From: Desulfobacterales bacterium
GTDB lineage: Bacteria > Desulfobacterota > Dissulfuribacteria > Dissulfuribacterales > JAMONC01
Direction: 5' to 3'
DNA: 11,182 nucleotides
Assembly (NCBI GenBank): GCA_027066725.1
Contig: JAMONC010000160.1
Span: 1-11,182, forward strand
Notes under the pieces: model-generated
Databases searched by the model: none
What the model was told of the DNA's origin: nothing
The model's input: only the letters and a program-made list of their open reading frames with translations
Program-made: the position numbers and the translations under genes
In this document: positions 1 to 6,676 of the stretch, piece by piece
Numbering within the stretch: position 1 is the stretch's first letter
How the letters are laid out: every line of letters begins with the position of its first letter

Positions 1-37
1 AAAAATTTTTTAAATTTTAAATAGTTATTTTCTTATG

Positions 38-1246
38 TCAAAATCGTTCTGGAAGTGGTTGGGGCAATAAAATATTGCTCGCTATTCTTAAAAAATATGC
101 ATCTGTCATACCCGCAATAAAATCTGTGACTACTAGAGCTGGATTTTTATCAACCAATTCTAAATATTTTTCATCCATACCATTTAAAAAATTAGTGAAT
201 ATAACAGAATTTGTATTCTTTCTTTCAAGATCGTCCAAAAATGTTTCAAATAATATCTCAAAAAGTTTTTTTATTTTAGGAGCCTGGGTTTTTATTTTAG
301 GATTTAAGTATATATACTCCATATTAAAATTTTTTAATTTTAATAAAGCACTTGCAACTTCTTCACTAAAACCAATGAAATTATTTTCAATACTAGTTAT
401 GATAAGGTCTTCTACAAGTCTATAGACTATTTTACCATTTGTATCTCCAAGTACTTCTCTACACTCTAAAGGTATATCTTCTCTTTTTATTAATCTCAAT
501 CTTATGGCATCCTCTATGTCTCTTCCTATATAACTTATTATATCAGCAAGTCTGACCACACATCCTTCAAGTGTCATTGGTAAAATATGGGTATTAGGAA
601 AGTGTAGTTTTTGTTCAATTGCTTTATCAAGGTCAGAGAAACTGCCTCTTTTTTGAGGCTTTAAAATTGTTAGATCAGACTCACCGTCATGGCATAAAAT
701 GCCATCTAACACTTGTAAAGTTAAATTACATCCTTTTCCTTTTTTTTCTACATACCTTAAAAATCTTACCCCTTGAACACTATGTAGGAATGGACCAATT
801 CCAGCTTTTTGACATAATGCATTTAAAAATCTTTCTCCATCATGTCCAAAAGGAGGATGTCCAATATCGTGTCCCAGGCTTATTGCTTCAATAAGGTCCT
901 CATTTAATCTAAGGAATCTACCTATAGTTCTAGCAATTTTTGAGACAAGTTGTACATGCAGTACCCTATGAGTTATATGATCATTTGGAATAAGAGAAAA
1001 TACCTGTGTTTTATCTATATAACGTGTATAAGCAAGCGAATGGAGTATCCTATCAGTATCTATGGCAAATGGCTGTCTATGGTCATATTTATATTCCTCT
1101 TTTTTCTCTCTTATTGCATCTAAGCTAAAAGTAGCTTTGTTTGATAGAAAAAGTTTTTCTTTTTGATTTAACTCTTCTTTTAGCTTAGATAAAATCTTTT
1201 TATTGTTTCTTAACTTGTTTTCTTTTTGATATTGGGAAAGAGACAT
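38..1246 (-). CDS. dgt: dGTPase-family HD-domain triphosphohydrolase
   Basis: Probable deoxyguanosine triphosphate triphosphohydrolase, which splits dGTP (or other dNTPs) to the nucleoside and triphosphate in the cytoplasm. The 402-residue product has the metal-binding H..HD..D set of the HD superfamily: His93 in NDHITHR, His126-Asp127 in the very typical GHDIGHPPFGHDGE, and Asp235 in RLADIISY. An N-terminal segment (about 55-85, DTDRILHS..DKTQVF) matches the family block usually read as DRDRIIHS..KTQVF. The length suits the shorter dGTPase class rather than the roughly 500-residue enterobacterial Dgt. I chose the ATG at 1246; an in-frame TTG directly before it would add one residue, and neither has a good ribosome site. 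It lies 21 bases after the small unknown gene and is probably co-transcribed with it. Family is certain; preference for dGTP over other dNTPs cannot be read from sequence. Confidence 0.9.
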   Translation of the reverse strand: MSLSQYQKENKLRNNKKILSKLKEELNQKEKLFLSNKATFSLDAIREKKEEYKYDHRQPFAIDTDRILHSLAYTRYIDKTQVFSLIPNDHITHRVLHVQLVSKIARTIGRFLRLNEDLIEAISLGHDIGHPPFGHDGERFLNALCQKAGIGPFLHSVQGVRFLRYVEKKGKGCNLTLQVLDGILCHDGESDLTILKPQKRGSFSDLDKAIEQKLHFPNTHILPMTLEGCVVRLADIISYIGRDIEDAIRLRLIKREDIPLECREVLGDTNGKIVYRLVEDLIITSIENNFIGFSEEVASALLKLKNFNMEYIYLNPKIKTQAPKIKKLFEILFETFLDDLERKNTNSVIFTNFLNGMDEKYLELVDKNPALVVTDFIAGMTDAYFLRIASNILLPQPLPERF

Positions 1247-1267
1247 CAAACTTTAGGTTATTTTTAA

Positions 1268-1585
1268 TCATTCTAAAGAGGAGTCTTGTTTAGATGAGTG
1301 ATTTTTAGCATCAGATAACATAACATATTTATATGCTCCTGCATTTTCTATACGGATCCAGCGTCTACCAGCAAGAAACCACCATTGCTTACCATCAAAT
1401 TTAGCAACTAATGCCCCATGATACTCCATCATCTTTTTGACTTGTATAGGAGTATAGGGACTATACGCATCTCCTTTTACTAAGTGTTTCTGACAACCAT
1501 TTGCCATAGCTAATATAGCTATTAAAGCAAAAACTAATACCAACCTCTGAGTCCTATTTATTTGGGCTTGTCTTTGTACTTTCAT
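1268..1585 (-). CDS. Small membrane-anchored or lipoprotein-like protein of unknown function
   Basis: I do not recognise this 105-residue protein. It starts with a basic, Gln/Arg-rich stretch (1-14), then a hydrophobic segment (about 15-28) ending in LAMANGC with Cys31. That looks like a signal peptide with an imperfect lipobox (Ala-Asn-Gly-Cys instead of Leu-Ala-Gly-Cys), so a lipoprotein is plausible and a simple N-terminal anchor is the alternative. The remaining 74 residues are polar, with an aromatic core around GKQWWFLAGRRWIRIEN (residues 65-81) and a charged tail, and would lie outside the cytoplasmic membrane. The start is the first Met; the ribosome site is weak. It is set off from the upstream TPR gene by 181 bases that contain a TATAAT box and an inverted repeat, and is followed 21 bases later by the dGTPase gene. 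It appears to be a real gene because of its signal-peptide organisation and position in the minus-strand run. Confidence 0.7.
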   Translation of the reverse strand: MKVQRQAQINRTQRLVLVFALIAILAMANGCQKHLVKGDAYSPYTPIQVKKMMEYHGALVAKFDGKQWWFLAGRRWIRIENAGAYKYVMLSDAKNHSSKQDSSLE

Positions 1586-1619
1586 ACTTACTATTTTTAA
1601 TCATTTATTTTATGAAGTC

Positions 1620-1655
1620 AAATAAGACTCCCATACTTATAAGGGATTCTTATTT
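1620..1655 (-). repeat. Inverted repeat, 13-base arms, in leader of the small unknown gene
   Basis: The plus-strand arms AAATAAGACTCCC (1620-1632) and GGGATTCTTATTT (1643-1655) are complementary at 12 of 13 positions, with a 10-base loop. In minus-strand RNA this gives a hairpin with one A.G mismatch, located 35 bases before the start codon at 1585. There is no U-tract after it, so it is not a standard intrinsic terminator. It may be an operator, a leader RNA structure or a processing site. Confidence 0.6.
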
Positions 1656-1685
1656 AGAATTTATCCAAAAACACAAAGATATCCC

Positions 1686-1691
1686 ATTATA
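1686..1691 (-). promoter_or_regulatory. Candidate -10 box upstream of the small unknown gene and dgt
   Basis: A perfect TATAAT on the minus strand lies in the only sizeable gap of the minus-strand run, 100 bases before the start of the 105-residue gene. No good TTGACA-like -35 is found at 16-18 bases; the upstream DNA is T-rich. If used, transcription would begin near 1679 and the inverted repeat at 1620-1655 would fall in the leader. In such AT-rich DNA a lone TATAAT can occur by chance. Confidence 0.4.
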
Positions 1692-1766
1692 ACCTATTTA
1701 AATCCCAAAAAATTAAGGATTTTTAGGCTAAATAAGCATTTAAATTTTTCTTTAATTTCTTTTAAT

Positions 1767-3491
1767 TTATTGGACTAATTTTGCTTTTAAAGCTTCCATT
1801 TCTTTTTTTATACGGTCTTTATCTTTTTTATCTTTAGAAAGAAGATAGGCATTTTTAAATATCTTAAAAGCCATATGAAATTTCCCTATTGCTTCATAAG
1901 CTTTGGCAAGATGTTCTGCTATAATGTTGTCTGCAGGAGAGTATAACATTGCCTTTTTAAGCCACATTATAGCTGCATGATACTTTCCTTGTTTATAATA
2001 AACCCAGCCTAAACTATCCATAATATAGCCAGCACGCGGTTTTTTTTCTAAGGCTTTTTTTATATATTTTTCTGCAATATCTAGATGGATTCCCATATCT
2101 GCATAAGTATAACCAATATAATTTAATACATCTGGGTTATTAGGTGCTAATTTTAGTAATTTTTGTGCAAGCCTTAATGCTTGCTCCTTTTTACCCATTT
2201 CATCTTTAAGGATTATTAGATCATATAATAATTTCTTATTCTTGGGTTGAATTTTTAAGGCTTGTTCTAATGCCCATTGTGCCTTATTTAAATTCTTTTG
2301 ATGTTTATATAACTCGGATAATATTTCATATAACAAGATATTTTTTTTATGTTTTAATGTTTCATTTAAAATGTCTATAGCTTTAGCTATATCCCCTTGA
2401 TCTACAAAGATAAAAGCAAGTCTTGCCCTTGCCTGTATCCCAAAGAAATCATTATTTAGAGGAATCTCTTTATATAACTTAATAGCTTTATTGTATTGTC
2501 TTAATTCTTGATATACAACTGCCTTATAAAATGTAATTTTTATATCTTTGGGTGTTATGGTTTCAAGAGCATTTAGTGCTTTTAGAGTTTGATTATATTT
2601 CTTTAATTTAAGACTAATAAATACAATCTTCCATAAGATGTGAGGGTCTCTATGTGGTATTAAAGAATCTAACTTTTCTAACTCGTTTAAAGCATTAGAT
2701 AACTTGTTTTGGATAATATATAATTTTACTAAATTTAATCTAGATTCAATATTCAACGGATTTATTTTTATAATTTTTTTATAGATAGTTATGGCATCAT
2801 TAAATTTGTTTTCTTTTATATATAATCTAGCTAAAGCTAGATATGCAGGTATCATATTTTGATTTTTACTTAATACTTTTTTTAAATATATTTCAGCTTG
2901 CTTATATTGTTTCGTTTCAATAGAATATAATCCAATATAATAATCTATTAATATAGATTTATTATCAACTAATTTCGATAATTGTTTAAGTGTCTGTATT
3001 GCTTTATCATATTCATTTGAATTTGCATATATAGTAGCTATTAAGATTAAAGCATCTTTATTATTAGGATCTTTGATTAAAACTTTTTTTAGTATATTAA
3101 CAGCCTTAGGAATTTTATTCTCTATAGCATAAATACGAGCCAGGGTTACTTTTGCTGCTATATAGGTGGGATTTAGTTTTAATGCTTTTTGAGCCCATTT
3201 TTTAGCTTCTTTAACTTTTTTCTCTCTAAGATATAACTGAGCCATATTTAAGGCTAAATATGAGGAACGGGGATTTAATGCTATTGCCTTTCTAAGATAA
3301 ATATGAGCTTTTTTAAGCTTTCCTTTAGAGAGTAAATACATGGATTCTAAAAAATAACTATAACATTTGCCACTATCTTTTCTTATTTCGTGATATGACG
3401 AAAATGCTTGAGCAGGAGAAACAATAAAAATTAAACTCATTATAATGATAATAAATGTCTTACCTTTATCGCAAAAAGAGTTATTTCTCAT
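1767..3491 (-). CDS. Exported tetratricopeptide-repeat protein, 15 TPRs
   Basis: A 574-residue protein-binding scaffold predicted to act outside the cytoplasmic membrane. Residues 1-29 form a signal peptide: basic n-region, hydrophobic core FIIIIMSLIFIV, and a SPAQA|F signal peptidase I site. I can lay out about fifteen 34- to 35-residue TPR units from residue 41 to about 553, most ending in a Pro at the expected place (for example ALKLNP, IIKINP, LLKLAP). The last units contain LNYIGYTYAD and MDSLGWVYYKQGKY, a motif pair I associate with periplasmic or outer-membrane TPR proteins of other proteobacteria. A short lysine-rich helix closes the protein. Its start codon overlaps the rpoH stop (ATGA), so translation is probably coupled to that of the sigma factor. 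Codons are markedly AT-rich, giving many Lys, Asn and Ile. The partner is unknown; assembly or envelope quality control is an inference. Confidence 0.88.
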   Translation of the reverse strand: MRNNSFCDKGKTFIIIIMSLIFIVSPAQAFSSYHEIRKDSGKCYSYFLESMYLLSKGKLKKAHIYLRKAIALNPRSSYLALNMAQLYLREKKVKEAKKWAQKALKLNPTYIAAKVTLARIYAIENKIPKAVNILKKVLIKDPNNKDALILIATIYANSNEYDKAIQTLKQLSKLVDNKSILIDYYIGLYSIETKQYKQAEIYLKKVLSKNQNMIPAYLALARLYIKENKFNDAITIYKKIIKINPLNIESRLNLVKLYIIQNKLSNALNELEKLDSLIPHRDPHILWKIVFISLKLKKYNQTLKALNALETITPKDIKITFYKAVVYQELRQYNKAIKLYKEIPLNNDFFGIQARARLAFIFVDQGDIAKAIDILNETLKHKKNILLYEILSELYKHQKNLNKAQWALEQALKIQPKNKKLLYDLIILKDEMGKKEQALRLAQKLLKLAPNNPDVLNYIGYTYADMGIHLDIAEKYIKKALEKKPRAGYIMDSLGWVYYKQGKYHAAIMWLKKAMLYSPADNIIAEHLAKAYEAIGKFHMAFKIFKNAYLLSKDKKDKDRIKKEMEALKAKLVQ

Positions 3492-4477
3492 GTTTCATTT
3501 ACCCCCAAGGGATAATTATCTATATCTTTGATTCTTTCTTGTAAAAATTTTTTAAGTTTTTTCTTAATCCTTGCCTCAATTTGACGTACCCTTTCTCTAG
3601 ATATGCCAAAGTCTTTTCCTAATTCTTGAAGGGTCTTAGGATCTTCTGCGACCATTCTTTCTTCAAATATCTTTTTTTCTTTATCTTTAAGTTGTTGTTT
3701 AAATTCTTCAAAAAGCTCACTTAATTTTTCTTTAATTTCTACTCTTGCAATTTGGCTTTCAAGAGTTGCTCCTTGACTTGGTAAAAAGTCTATATGTGTC
3801 TCTTCTGAATCATCACGTACAGGAGCATCTAATGATATTTCCCATGATCCCATACGTTGATCCATTTCAATAACATCTTTTTCTTTTACATTTAATCGTT
3901 CAGATATTAATTTGGGGACTTCATCTTGTTCAATTGCTTGTAGTTTTTCTTTCTCTTTATGAAGATTATAAAATAATTTCCTTTGGGCTTGTGTAGTACC
4001 TATTTTTACAAGTCGCCAATTATCCATTATAAATTTAAGAATATAGGCCTTTATCCAAAAGGAGGCATAATAGGAAAATTTTACTCCCTTATATGGATTA
4101 AATTTTTTTACTGCTTGGATAAGTCCAAGATTTCCCTCTTGGATAAGATCTAAAAAGTTTCTCATCCAAAATTTCTGAAAATCCAAGGCAATTTTTACTA
4201 CTAATCTAAGATTTGCTGTAACAATTCTAGATGCAATTTTAGGATCTCTAGTTTCATAATATTCCTTAGTAAGTCTTTGTTCTTCTTCTCTTGTTAAAAG
4301 AGGGTAGCGGCTTATTTCTGCAAGATATTGTTGAAGTGTATCTGCACAAACTGAGGGTAGAAGATCCCCATCTTTTGTTTCACTAATAGGAATTGGTAGA
4401 TTTATATCTTCCCTTATGTCCAAAACTTCTTTTTCACTTTCAGCTAAAAGTTGTTTTGTCTTTTCTTCTTTGCTCAT
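3488..4477 (-). CDS. rpoH: Heat-shock RNA polymerase sigma factor, sigma-32 family
   Basis: Directs RNA polymerase to heat-shock promoters. The 329-residue protein has sigma region 1.2/2 from about residue 45 (LQQYLAEISRYPLLTREEE), core-binding and melting region 2 (NLRLVVKIA, then FLDLIQEGNLGLIQAVKKF and FSYYASFWIKAYI, about 89-146), and the RpoH box QRKLFYNLH at 165-173, which separates RpoH from RpoD and RpoS. Region 4.2 is a helix-turn-helix at about 282-312 (TLQELGKDFGISRERVRQIEARI). It is longer than the roughly 284-residue E. coli protein because of a charged N-terminal extension of about 45 residues. The gene starts 10 bases after the DJ-1-like gene; AAGG lies only 3 bases from the ATG, an unusually short spacing. 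It ends in an ATGA overlap with the TPR gene. No sigma-32-type promoter is evident directly upstream, so it likely depends on read-through from the yacG promoter. Confidence 0.93.
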   Translation of the reverse strand: MSKEEKTKQLLAESEKEVLDIREDINLPIPISETKDGDLLPSVCADTLQQYLAEISRYPLLTREEEQRLTKEYYETRDPKIASRIVTANLRLVVKIALDFQKFWMRNFLDLIQEGNLGLIQAVKKFNPYKGVKFSYYASFWIKAYILKFIMDNWRLVKIGTTQAQRKLFYNLHKEKEKLQAIEQDEVPKLISERLNVKEKDVIEMDQRMGSWEISLDAPVRDDSEETHIDFLPSQGATLESQIARVEIKEKLSELFEEFKQQLKDKEKKIFEERMVAEDPKTLQELGKDFGISRERVRQIEARIKKKLKKFLQERIKDIDNYPLGVNET

Positions 4478-4487
4478 AATCCTTTTT

Positions 4488-5042
4488 TTACCTTTTAAAT
4501 AGCATAGCCTTTGAAATCTCTTCCTTTTTATCCTCTCCTATGAGAACACCTAGAAGAAAAAGGCTAAATTCAAATGCTGTTCCCGGTCCTTGACTTGTGT
4601 ATATGTAGTCATCATAGACTATATTTTCATCTATAACTATAGATTTTTTTATCCAGTCTTTACAACTAGGATAACAAGTAAGTTTTTTATTTTTACTTAA
4701 ACCATGTTTATCTAAAATAGTTGGTGCTGCACATATTGCTGCAACAATCCTTTTTTCTTCTAATTGTTTTTTTAAAAGTTCTATTACTCTAGCATCTTTA
4801 GAGAGGTTTTCTGTCCCATCAAGACCACCAGGTAAGTATATAAGATCAAATTTTTCCTCCATTATTTCATCAATAAATTTATCTGCTATAATTTTTATGT
4901 TTCTTGCAGAGGGCACAGTTTTGTCTGGGGTAATACTTGCACTTATTGCATCGATTCCACCCCTTCGAAATACATCTAAAGGGGTAATAGCTTCAATTTC
5001 TTCAAAACCTTGTGCTAAGAGTATAAGAGCCCTTTTTGTCAT
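4488..5042 (-). CDS. DJ-1/PfpI family protein, YajL-like
   Basis: A 184-residue member of the DJ-1/ThiJ/PfpI superfamily, close in pattern to human DJ-1 and bacterial YajL over its full length. The opening KRALILLAQGFEEIEAI carries Glu17, equivalent to DJ-1 Glu18, and the nucleophile elbow AAICAAP carries Cys104, equivalent to DJ-1 Cys106. Tyr124 (CYPSC) stands where DJ-1 has His126, as expected for YajL-like proteins rather than proteases. Two extra cysteines (123 and 127) flank it. Family members have been linked to oxidative stress sensing, glyoxalase III-type activity, protein deglycation and chaperone function; which applies here cannot be decided. It is preceded by an excellent ribosome site (AAGGAGG, 5-base spacing) and lies between a glyoxalase-II-like hydrolase gene and rpoH, a context that favours a stress role. 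Confidence 0.9.
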   Translation of the reverse strand: MTKRALILLAQGFEEIEAITPLDVFRRGGIDAISASITPDKTVPSARNIKIIADKFIDEIMEEKFDLIYLPGGLDGTENLSKDARVIELLKKQLEEKRIVAAICAAPTILDKHGLSKNKKLTCYPSCKDWIKKSIVIDENIVYDDYIYTSQGPGTAFEFSLFLLGVLIGEDKKEEISKAMLFKR

Positions 5043-5047
5043 TTAAG

Positions 5048-5054
5048 CCTCCTT
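5048..5054 (-). promoter_or_regulatory. Strong ribosome binding site of the DJ-1-like gene
   Basis: The minus strand reads AAGGAGG, a full anti-Shine-Dalgarno match, 5 bases before the ATG at 5042. It is the best ribosome site in the window, whereas rpoH just downstream has a poorly spaced one. The DJ-1-like protein may therefore be made in excess over RpoH from the same message. Confidence 0.75.
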
Positions 5055-5075
5055 GTTGCTTTCATCCCTTAGCTA

Positions 5076-5723
5076 TTATTTACAATATTCGACCATGTAT
5101 ATATTACTTCTTTTCTCTTCGCCTATTGTAGATGTAGGACTATCCCCATAATCATGTCCAGGTAAAACAATAGTATCATCTGGAAGAGTTGCAAGTTTAT
5201 TACATATGGAGTCAATAAGATGAGAAAATGATCCTCCAGGAAGGTCTGTTCTTCCTGCTGCTCCTACAAATAAGGTATCTCCAGTAATTACATAACCATG
5301 TCCATAAAGACATATTGATCCTGGGCTATGTCCTGGAGTATGGATACACTTAAACTTTAGCTTGCCAACCTCTAAAATATCCCCGTCATTTATATGTACA
5401 TCTGCAGGAGGAGAGGGTTCAAACCCCCAATTTATAAACATTTGGACAGCTTCTTTGGTTCTAAAAAACTTATCGTCAGCAGGATGCATAACAAATTTTG
5501 CCTCAGGATATAGTTTCTTTATTGCTTTAATGCCACTTGTATGATCTGGATGTCCATGTGTTGCCACAATATATTTTAAAGTTAAGCCCTCTTTTTCTAA
5601 CTCCTTTTTAAAGAGCTTGGCTCCATTTGCAGGATCGACTAAAAATGCTTCTTTAGTAGTTTTGCATCCTATGATATAAGAAAATGTCTGAAGTGGTCCT
5701 ACCGTAAATCTTTTTAGAATCAT
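5076..5723 (-). CDS. Metallo-beta-lactamase-fold hydrolase, glyoxalase II-like
   Basis: A 215-residue cytoplasmic MBL-fold enzyme of the hydroxyacylglutathione-hydrolase (glyoxalase II) branch, of the short YcbL-like kind. The dinuclear metal site is complete: His56, His58, Asp60 and His61 in THGHPDH, His132 in TPGHSPGS, Asp149 in ITGDTLF, and His190 in LPGHDYG. The block LFVGAAGRTDLPGG (151-164) is typical of the YcbL-like and related thioesterase group. It lacks the C-terminal glutathione-binding domain of classical GloB (about 250 residues), so the thiol carrier may not be glutathione. The start overlaps its ribosome site (GAGGGG) with the 3' end of the preceding flavoprotein gene; the gap is one base, so translation is likely coupled. 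Likely substrates are acyl-thiol esters such as S-lactoyl derivatives, but a persulfide-related activity is not excluded. Family call firm, substrate open. Confidence 0.88.
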   Translation of the reverse strand: MILKRFTVGPLQTFSYIIGCKTTKEAFLVDPANGAKLFKKELEKEGLTLKYIVATHGHPDHTSGIKAIKKLYPEAKFVMHPADDKFFRTKEAVQMFINWGFEPSPPADVHINDGDILEVGKLKFKCIHTPGHSPGSICLYGHGYVITGDTLFVGAAGRTDLPGGSFSHLIDSICNKLATLPDDTIVLPGHDYGDSPTSTIGEEKRSNIYMVEYCK

Positions 5724-5724
5724 A

Positions 5725-6651
5725 CTACCCCTCTTTTGATTTTCTTTTTAAGTGATTTACATAAGAAGCTGCATTCATTCCTGCAATACAGCCTTCTCCT
5801 ACTGCTTTTGCCATCTGGAAAGGTGGCCCACATACATCACCACATGCATATATACCTTCTACATTAGTCTCTTGGTTTTTATTAGTTATAATATATGTAA
5901 AATGTTCAGGGTCTAAGGTTACTCCTAAAAATGCAGCAAGTTCCATGGTTCCCTTAGCCCCTTTCTCTATAAATAGACCATCCAAATCAATTTTTTGATC
6001 ATTGTCTAATTTTATTGCCTTTAACTCGTTATCTCCTATTAATTCTTTGACTTTTCTGCCTTCTAAAACTTCTACTTGGGCAGCAGCTAGGTCTTCTTTA
6101 AGACCTGCACTTATATCTAATTCCTTTGAGATTAAAGTTACATGTTTAGCCAGCTTACTTAAAGTTAAAGCCCCAGAAGCTGCCGCACTACCATCTCCTA
6201 CAACAGCAACTACTTTGTCTTTATAAAAATTTGCATCACAGTCTACACAGTAGCTTACACCCCTTCCTACAAACTCTTTTTCCCTATCTAAGCCCAATCC
6301 TTTTCTACTTATTCCCGTTGCCATTATTATGCTATAACATTCTATTTCTATATGAGATTCTGTTTCTACTAAGAATTTTTTATTGTGTTTTTCTGTTCTA
6401 ATAACATCTTCTTCAATATGCTTTGCTCCAAAAGATGTAGCTTGTTTAAGTCCTGCTTCGAGTAATTCTTTACCTGTTTTTACCCCTTCTATACAACAAT
6501 AGTTTTCAATATGGGCTTTATAGAGACTACTTTTATTAAGTCTTCCAAGTAGTAAAACAGAAGTTTTTTTTCTAGTTGCGTGTATAGCAGCTTGAAGTCC
6601 TGCAGGTCCTACTCCTAAGATAACGATGTCATAATGTTTCTTTTTAGACAT
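5725..6651 (-). CDS. Thioredoxin reductase-like FAD-dependent disulfide oxidoreductase
   Basis: A 308-residue flavoprotein of the low-molecular-weight thioredoxin reductase fold. It shows the FAD dinucleotide motif GVGPAG (13-18), ATG (111-113), the redox-active pair C135-V-D-C138 in SYCVDCD, a second nucleotide-binding motif GDGSAA (152-157), and the FAD-contacting GIYACGDV (267-273). The usual NADPH 2'-phosphate motif (HRRxxxR) after the second Rossmann fold is absent; VTLIS is followed by KELDIS. The C-terminal RQ pair of standard TrxB is also replaced (PPFQMAKAVGEG). Two adjacent cysteines (C52-C53) sit where most relatives have a Pro or Gly after IENY. It is therefore a TrxR-like enzyme whose electron donor may be NADH, ferredoxin or something else. 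No thioredoxin gene is in the window. The start has a strong site (AAAGGAG, 7 bases). It lies 25 bases after yacG and one base before the metallo-hydrolase gene. Confidence 0.87.
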   Translation of the reverse strand: MSKKKHYDIVILGVGPAGLQAAIHATRKKTSVLLLGRLNKSSLYKAHIENYCCIEGVKTGKELLEAGLKQATSFGAKHIEEDVIRTEKHNKKFLVETESHIEIECYSIIMATGISRKGLGLDREKEFVGRGVSYCVDCDANFYKDKVVAVVGDGSAAASGALTLSKLAKHVTLISKELDISAGLKEDLAAAQVEVLEGRKVKELIGDNELKAIKLDNDQKIDLDGLFIEKGAKGTMELAAFLGVTLDPEHFTYIITNKNQETNVEGIYACGDVCGPPFQMAKAVGEGCIAGMNAASYVNHLKRKSKEG

Positions 6652-6658
6652 CTTTTTT

Positions 6659-6665
6659 CTCCTTT
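6659..6665 (-). promoter_or_regulatory. Ribosome binding site of the thioredoxin reductase-like gene
   Basis: The minus strand reads AAAGGAG, 7 bases before the ATG at 6651. It fixes that start and lies inside the 25-base gap after yacG. Confidence 0.7.
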
Positions 6666-6676
6666 AATTTTATAAA

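Noticed and set aside
1..37. Possible terminator after the dGTPase gene
   Set aside because: The stretch is A/T only, with weak self-complementarity and no GC stem; it cannot be told from general AT richness.
75..425. Plus-strand open frame of 116 codons
   Set aside because: Antisense to the dGTPase gene, whose catalytic motifs are read on the other strand; its product is low-complexity and unrecognisable.
619..894. Plus-strand open frame of 91 codons
   Set aside because: Shadow of the HD-domain region of the dGTPase gene; no ribosome site or family match.
1620..1655. CIRCE (HrcA) heat-shock operator
   Set aside because: The arms do not match TTAGCACTC / GAGTGCTAA and the spacing differs.
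1656..1766. Terminator after the TPR gene
   Set aside because: No GC stem followed by a T-run was found on the minus strand; only short A/T complementarity.
5362..5544. Plus-strand open frame of 60 codons
   Set aside because: Antisense to the metallo-hydrolase gene in its conserved part.
6002..6226. Plus-strand open frame of 74 codons
   Set aside because: Antisense to the second nucleotide-binding domain of the TrxR-like gene.
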